A stretch of DNA of 64,000 nucleotides from Aspidiotus rigidus (Eukaryota > Arthropoda > Insecta > Hemiptera > Diaspididae), in NCBI GenBank assembly GCA_035079385.1, contig JAVHKY010000026.1:4862501-4926500 (forward strand). The letters are read 5' to 3'. The notes beneath the pieces are model-generated. The model did not search any database, had not been told where the DNA came from, and saw nothing but the letters and a program-made list of their open reading frames with translations. Positions 59,141 to 64,000 of the stretch are shown piece by piece. The position numbers and the translations under genes are program-made. Position 1 is the stretch's first letter; every line of letters starts with the position of its first letter.

Positions 59141-60176
59141 GGACTTAAGAAAATGTACAGTTCTGATATTGTATGGACAGTACTCGGGAGGATTCCGAGC
59201 TATGACTTCCAAGAAGCAAGCAATTGTAAAATCGTTGAGCTCTGCACCTTTGTAGAGTTGGGTAAATCTTGAGCTAAAAGCCTGTAAACTGAGCTAAAAT
59301 TGCGGGACCTTTGGCTATGATAGAGTCTCAGGCTAAAAATAAGCTAGAGTCAGAAGAGCATATTGGAGTTAGACTCCTTATGTTGAGACTAATTGCAAGT
59401 TATGGGGATTACCTGTTCAGAAAATATTTCCGTCCGTCCTGTGTGACTTCATCCATGGCCTTAAACTAATTGAGGGGCTTGGTGTTGCATGTTTTGACCT
59501 TCTCCAAAAAGAAGGGACTTGAAAATGGGTACAGGGAAAAGTTGATCTCTGAACTTGTAAGCTAGGCGATAACTATGAAATCTTGAACTGAATTTTTCAT
59601 ATAGAGGAGGGATTTGATGAAATTGTAAGCATGAGGGTATGGCATCATCAGGGTTTGTTCACGTTTCAATAATGAATGATAGTCTCAGAGTAAACGCAGT
59701 TTAATCACAACAACGAGAACATCAATCATAATAATACAAAATCGAAAACGTACATTTCACGTTCCGGAAATATTGCTTCAATTTTAGAAAATGCAGAAAA
59801 GGGGAGAGATTACGATTACCTAAAAAAAAAAAAAAAAAAAAAAAACACGTATGGTGGGATCAATCATCCCACGATCGACGGTAATTTGCGATCGTTTAAG
59901 TTGGCGAAGCCGAAAATCTATATCTTAAATGATTTCGAACCATTTAATTTAATACGAAATTATTGTCATCGTACAAGCTATTAATATAATATAAAAAAAC
60001 AAATAAAATAAAATAAATGAGAGGAACATAATCGAATTTACATCAAATGTACATCGACCTTAATGCCTATAACACACACGTTGTCCATGGCGAGGGGAAC
60101 ACGATTTAGCCTTTATAATTAGGAACATAACAAGAATAAAACGAGAGAATTTTTTAAATAAAAGAAGAGGAAAATC
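59141..60176 (-). other. Wnt1 3' untranslated/flanking sequence
   Basis: AT-rich sequence immediately downstream of the Wnt1 stop. Possible ATTAAA poly(A) signals on the minus strand lie at 59943-59953 (about 230 bp past the stop), and a run of 24 T (minus strand) at 59822-59845. The transcript end cannot be fixed from sequence alone. Confidence 0.45.
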
Positions 60177-60686
60177 TCATAGACACGTATGTACATTTTT
60201 CTTAGTCCTACATATATTACATTTAACTTCGCAGCACCATTGGAAGGTGCATCCGCATCTTTCGACTACAATCATTTCTTGGGTTTTGTAGCCCCGACTA
60301 CAACACATTAGATCGCATCCATCCATACCGATGGACGTTTCGTTGCACACTCGCCCGGTCGTGCCCAAAATACCCAGCCGCGGGTTCTTATCGCAGAAGC
60401 CTGGAGACGGTTCCATGTACACCAGGTCCATAGAGCCGGGGGGTTTGTGCTCTGGATTATGCGGTAACAGATTTGCTTTGTAGCGGTTGCGTTTTTTACG
60501 CGACAGCCCTCGACTGGTCTCCATTTCGGAATTGGATATTAATATTCGCGAAGCGCCGTCGAATTTGTCTTTCAGATTGTCTCCTATCAATCGGAAGTTT
60601 GGTAAACGCATCCAACAGGTTCTCGTCGTGCAAGAGCCCGACATGCCGTGGCATTTGCATTCCTGACGCATTTCGGAGGCAACGTG
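60177..60686 (-). CDS. Wnt1: Wnt1 / wingless, terminal coding exon
   Basis: The exon encodes 169 residues plus stop and makes the C-terminal half of the secreted Wnt1 ligand, which binds Frizzled/LRP receptors and acts in segmentation and appendage patterning. It opens HVASEMRQECKCHGMSGSC; S16 of the exon is the serine that Porcupine acylates. CWMRLPNFRLIGDNLKDKFD follows, then a short variable loop with a basic RKKR, then KPPGSMDLVYMEPSPGFC. The cysteine-rich end includes GCDLMCCSRGYKTQE and CRTKKNVHTCL, with the conserved cysteines in place. The exon starts at 60686 in phase 0 after a TTTTTTGTTACAG acceptor. The variable loop is short, close to vertebrate length and lacking the long Drosophila Wg insertion. 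Upstream exons are outside the window. Wnt1 rather than another Wnt is chosen from NFRLIGDNLKDKFDGAS and NPEHKPPGS. Confidence 0.95.
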   Translation of the reverse strand, partial: HVASEMRQECKCHGMSGSCTTRTCWMRLPNFRLIGDNLKDKFDGASRILISNSEMETSRGLSRKKRNRYKANLLPHNPEHKPPGSMDLVYMEPSPGFCDKNPRLGILGTTGRVCNETSIGMDGCDLMCCSRGYKTQEMIVVERCGCTFQWCCEVKCNICRTKKNVHTCL

Positions 60687-60703
60687 CTGTAACAAAAAAG
60701 ATG
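60687..60703 (-). promoter_or_regulatory. Splice acceptor of the last Wnt1 intron
   Basis: Minus strand reads TTTTTTGTTACAG immediately before CACGTTGCC: a polypyrimidine tract followed by CAG. The site lies between codons and just upstream of EMRQECKCHG, a conserved exon boundary of Wnt1 genes. Confidence 0.85.
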
Positions 60704-62331
60704 AAAGAACGTTTTTTATTTTGGAATAGCAAAATTAGTATTAGTTTGGGGAAAACAATTATTATTAGATATTCTGAATCTTCATAAAATCGTTCACTTC
60801 CCTTCCATGAGGTCGGGGAAGTGTCTATCTTAGGTGATGAGATCTCTTTAACCCTACCATGGCCTGCTTCATTGTCCTAATCGATTATAAACATTTATAT
60901 GACATATTTGCCACTTTCTTATTTGTTATCTCATATATTTCATTATGATGAAAATGAAATTCAATAAAAGGAACATTTTTTTCGTTTTTCAAACAGTTTC
61001 TATTCTGGCTATGGCAGTACACAATGGTGATCAACGTTACCTTATATGGCCTCAACCCTTGGAAGACATCAGTTTCCAGAGTTCGAGATGAATATAACTC
61101 AAATTTTATGGAAAATAAATCAGATACTTGTGACTATTAAAGTAAGTATCATTTTCGTGAAAACTCCGTCGCATCATTCTAGGAAAATGAAGTTCTGAAT
61201 CTTGATTGTCCGATTCAAGATTGATATCTTCTCTCGTGCTAGACTAATGAGAATTTCGGTGAAAATTTCGAAACTTGAGTATTGTAAGAGAAAAAAAATG
61301 TCGATTTGACCTCTGTTGAAAATGATAAGCTTGAAGGTTTGGTAACATTCTCAAACTTGAAAATGATATACCCAATTTTCGAAGACTTGACCGATTGCTG
61401 GTACACAAAATGGTGAAAAATTAGACATTTCCCGAGGAGAAAGTAGTAAGATTTGCTATCTCAAATCTTTTGTCCGAGTTGCTCGCATATTTCAAGGAAC
61501 CCACTATCAATTTTCATTCATTCTCAAAGGTAGGGTGCAAAAAGTTCCTGCCATAATTCGTAAGCTGTTCCTTGCGCGGACTCTGTAATTATATTATTCA
61601 TGTGACAGAGGACTTCAAGGTACATTCAGTATTCATTTATTGAAGCGCGTGCAATTCTCGAATGTGTATTTTGATGAATGCGAAACGTCTTGTTTGTTCT
61701 TTTCAATTGCCTAATTCGTTGGAATATCGTTCGCATAGAAAATGTGGGACAAAGAGACCATTTATACGTCAATTTATTATATAGTAGGCCGAACGAATAT
61801 TTTTGTACAACCTTTTCCTGTTCTTAATTCCATTTATGTAATCATTTTTTTTTTTTAATACGAGGGAGACACTCCTCTTCGGTCTCGGTTGACAAAAAAA
61901 AACCCACAGCGGTATAAGGATATCACCACGATATTTTCTACCCCACAAAAATAATAAAGTACGCAGTATATCAAGGCTTTTTCGAGTATATACATATTAT
62001 TTTTTTCAAGAATTTACGATCGCAAATTGATAGAGCGAAATCTTGCGATATCTCAGGAAGACGGTAAGCAAATAATTTTATCAGAGTTGTCCAGATGGTC
62101 AATAAAATAGGGAAAAACAATGTGGAAGAAATATTTAAACGAACGAAGAAAAAATAATTGTAAAGGGATAGAGACGACGAAAGCCAGAGAGAGAGAGAGG
62201 AAAGACGGGAGAAGGATAATTGCAGTAACAAGCAGCTGACAGAATCAGCGATGGGAGGGGGGGGGGATGAAGAACTAGAGCATTTAGAATCCTATGTATA
62301 CACATACAAAGATTGAAGTGAAGAGACAAAA

Positions 62332-62455
62332 TTATAATTAATTTGAATTTAAGGGCTCTACCGTCATTTGAAGGACACAGCCTTCATCTTCGAAACGCGT
62401 CAGCGTAATTAATGAATAAATGACGGTAGAGCCCTTAAATTCAAATTAATTATAA
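62332..62455. mobile_element. Perfect 38-bp inverted repeat (hairpin MITE) in the Wnt1 intron
   Basis: Left arm 62332-62369 and right arm 62418-62455 are exact reverse complements over 38 bp (for example AAGGGCTCTACCGTCATTT against AAATGACGGTAGAGCCCTT). They flank a 48-bp spacer that contains its own short stem (GAAGG…CCTTC). No coding capacity. Confidence 0.85.
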
Positions 62456-62929
62456 CTATCCGTCAAATTAAAGCTTTCCTTTATGTTCAGATAAAATTAT
62501 GTTCTAGGTTTTTCAATCTTGTAAGTCTTCGATGTGGATAAGAATCATTCTCATAACAGTCCTTCGCCTCAATAAGTCTTTTCTCCTTGGTTTGCGGAAG
62601 ATCATCTGATACGGCTTGCTTTTTTCCTTCATTAACCGACACAATTGCTGACATACGTCAATGAATTGAAGGAACAATGACGAATTGTATAACTGATCTA
62701 CTGCACAATTCACCGTACTCTGAGAAGATTAAGACAGGAACTGAAAGAAGCAGTTGTTTGAAGACGATGGAATTACTGAATGAAAACAACAGCAAGATTA
62801 CAGACGGTACAAATTTTTCAAACGCAACGCCTGTGGAGGTGGCCATGATTATAATTGACCTCTCTTATGTAAAAAGATTAGGACTAGAAATTTTTTAAAT
62901 CCCTGAAGTAGGTGAGAGGAATACATTTT

Positions 62930-63580
62930 CCCGAATAACCCCGGTCTCTAAGTCCTTTGATATGTGTAGCTCGATCGTAGGTGTTTTCTCAGTCGAAATT
63001 TCATCCCCCCCCCCCAAACTCTAATAGCTCCGAGACCGAATTTTTTCCATGTTCCCGAAGTTGGTTCAAGGATTCCAGTGCATTTTCTAAATTGACCTCG
63101 TCATTCTCTCTCGAAACCCCAACCCTGTATTTTAAGAGTTATCTGTGAAAAGGGCATCCGTTTCATGAGAATTACATTGATCAGGTGCCCTTTTTGCCGG
63201 TAGCTCCTCATTTATACAAATAGCTCGAAGGCCGAATAATTTCCAAGTTCCCTAAGATGGCTCCTCGTTGGTCCAATTAGGTCAGAGATCCTCTGTGCAT
63301 TTCCTTCCGAGCTATTTTTTGGAAACATACTTTTTCCAAAACCTCTCGCTCGTTTGGAATTACAATTTATCGGAATGGAAGGCGTATACCGGACGTTGGG
63401 CATTCTTTTCAAATAACTTCCCGGAAAACAAGTTTCGTGACACGAATTACGATTTCTAAAGCCCTGTGCAGGAGAAACTTGAGAAAATTTCGATCTTTAA
63501 ACCCGTATGAAGATGGGACTTGGAAGAATTTCTAGCTCCAAACTCTTAAATCAAAATTTGAATTTTGATTTAATGATGAG
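62930..63580. repeat. Strongly degenerate 45-bp-family sequence
   Basis: Recurrent ATAGCTCGAAGGCCGAATAA- and CAAGTTCCC-like phrases (62960, 63030, 63220) are mixed with unique sequence. A perfect 12-bp palindrome (TAAATCAAAATT, 2-nt gap) lies at 63547-63572. Confidence 0.45.
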
Positions 63581-64000
63581 CCGTCGTATCTTTCAAACAT
63601 ATCCTAATGCGAGACTTTGAAAACTTTCGGTGATGGGTTGAATAAATACACATAATGAGGAGGTAACTGAATGATTAATACGAGAGGGGGGGGGGATATG
63701 AAAATTTTCATTAGTGGGTAGAAAGTATGAGGAGAGAGAAGACTTATGAACATTTTGTTGAAACTCTAACAAAACTCCAATAGAACAATTAACTCCATTG
63801 AAGAACCAGTGAGTTTTTCAATTTTTGTAAATAAACCGGATTCATTTTTAGGCACCCACAAACGTTCTCAGACCACGTAATTCACTCCGTATCTGTCCCT
63901 TTAGTACCATCTAGGCTCTCATCTCCCACTTAGGCCCTTACGTCCTTCCTATTTTTCCATTATTTCTCCTTTGGTTGACCCTTATCCCTGACATCCGTCT

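Larger units (their letters stand above)
60704..64000 (-). other. Last intron of Wnt1 (3' part), no other gene seen
   Basis: No upstream Wnt exon (for example the WGGC region) was found on the minus strand up to the window edge, so the intron exceeds 3.3 kb. It contains a hairpin at 62332-62455, a poly-G run near 62257, and 45-bp-family debris after about 62930. It might contain enhancers, but nothing specific can be pointed to. Confidence 0.6.

Noticed and set aside
61971..62329. Leu/Ser-rich minus-strand frames within the Wnt1 intron
   Set aside because: Low-complexity GA/CT-rich sequence (GAGAGAGAGA runs) explains them.
60704..64000. Further Wnt1 exons upstream
   Set aside because: No cysteine-rich or WGGC-like Wnt coding segment with splice sites was found on the minus strand.

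Overview
The window looks like a gene-poor, AT-rich stretch of an arthropod (probably insect) nuclear genome. The only confidently functional coding sequence is the last exon of a Wnt1/wingless gene on the minus strand (60177-60686). It keeps the lipid-modified CHGMSGSC motif, the full C-terminal cysteine pattern and a clean splice acceptor. The rest of the gene lies upstream, beyond the right edge, so 60687-64000 is intron. The exon lacks the long insertion known from Drosophila Wg, and the transposon mix (Penelope-like, R1-like and RNase H-bearing LINEs, hAT, Maverick-like) fits a non-dipteran insect. The species cannot be named from the sequence.

Layout. 1-365: 5' end of a Penelope-like element (PLE) and fused inverted PLE termini. 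2.5-5.9 kb: hairpins, a degenerate ~115-bp tandem array and a 1.4-kb foldback element. 7.0-10.4 kb: a decayed element with ~360-bp inverted termini and an adenain-like protease remnant (Maverick/Polinton-like), carrying two nested repeats. 11.9-12.5 kb: tRNA-derived SINE-like units in inverted array. 13.4-17.2 kb: two PLE copies fused head-to-head, one with a long intact RT and GIY-YIG reading frame, each ending in a hammerhead ribozyme motif. 17.3-28.5 kb: LINE RNase H/RT remnants, a MITE with a second copy at 7.6 kb, and a small hAT element.

28.5-37.7 kb: an R1-like LINE remnant apparently split by an 8.3-kb satellite of 26-bp units; most of the satellite is a nearly identical 3.7-kb tandem duplication. 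40.6-46.7 kb: a dispersed repeat family with a 45-bp monomer, a 154-bp tandem array, a hairpin element, and a hAT-type element with perfect 8-bp target duplications. 49.6-53.1 kb: a second satellite (~48-bp unit, ~1.39-kb higher-order repeat). 55.9-59.1 kb: more 45-bp-family debris, a hAT transposase pseudogene and another LINE RT remnant. 59.1-64 kb: Wnt1 3' flank, last exon and intron, with a perfect 38-bp inverted repeat in the intron.

Apart from Wnt1, nothing here works as a gene set. The most notable items are the palindromic PLE pair with hammerhead motifs, the satellite that stays open in all three minus-strand frames and interrupts a LINE, its near-identical 3.7-kb duplication, and an excess of the palindrome TGACGTCA, partly carried by a dispersed repeat.
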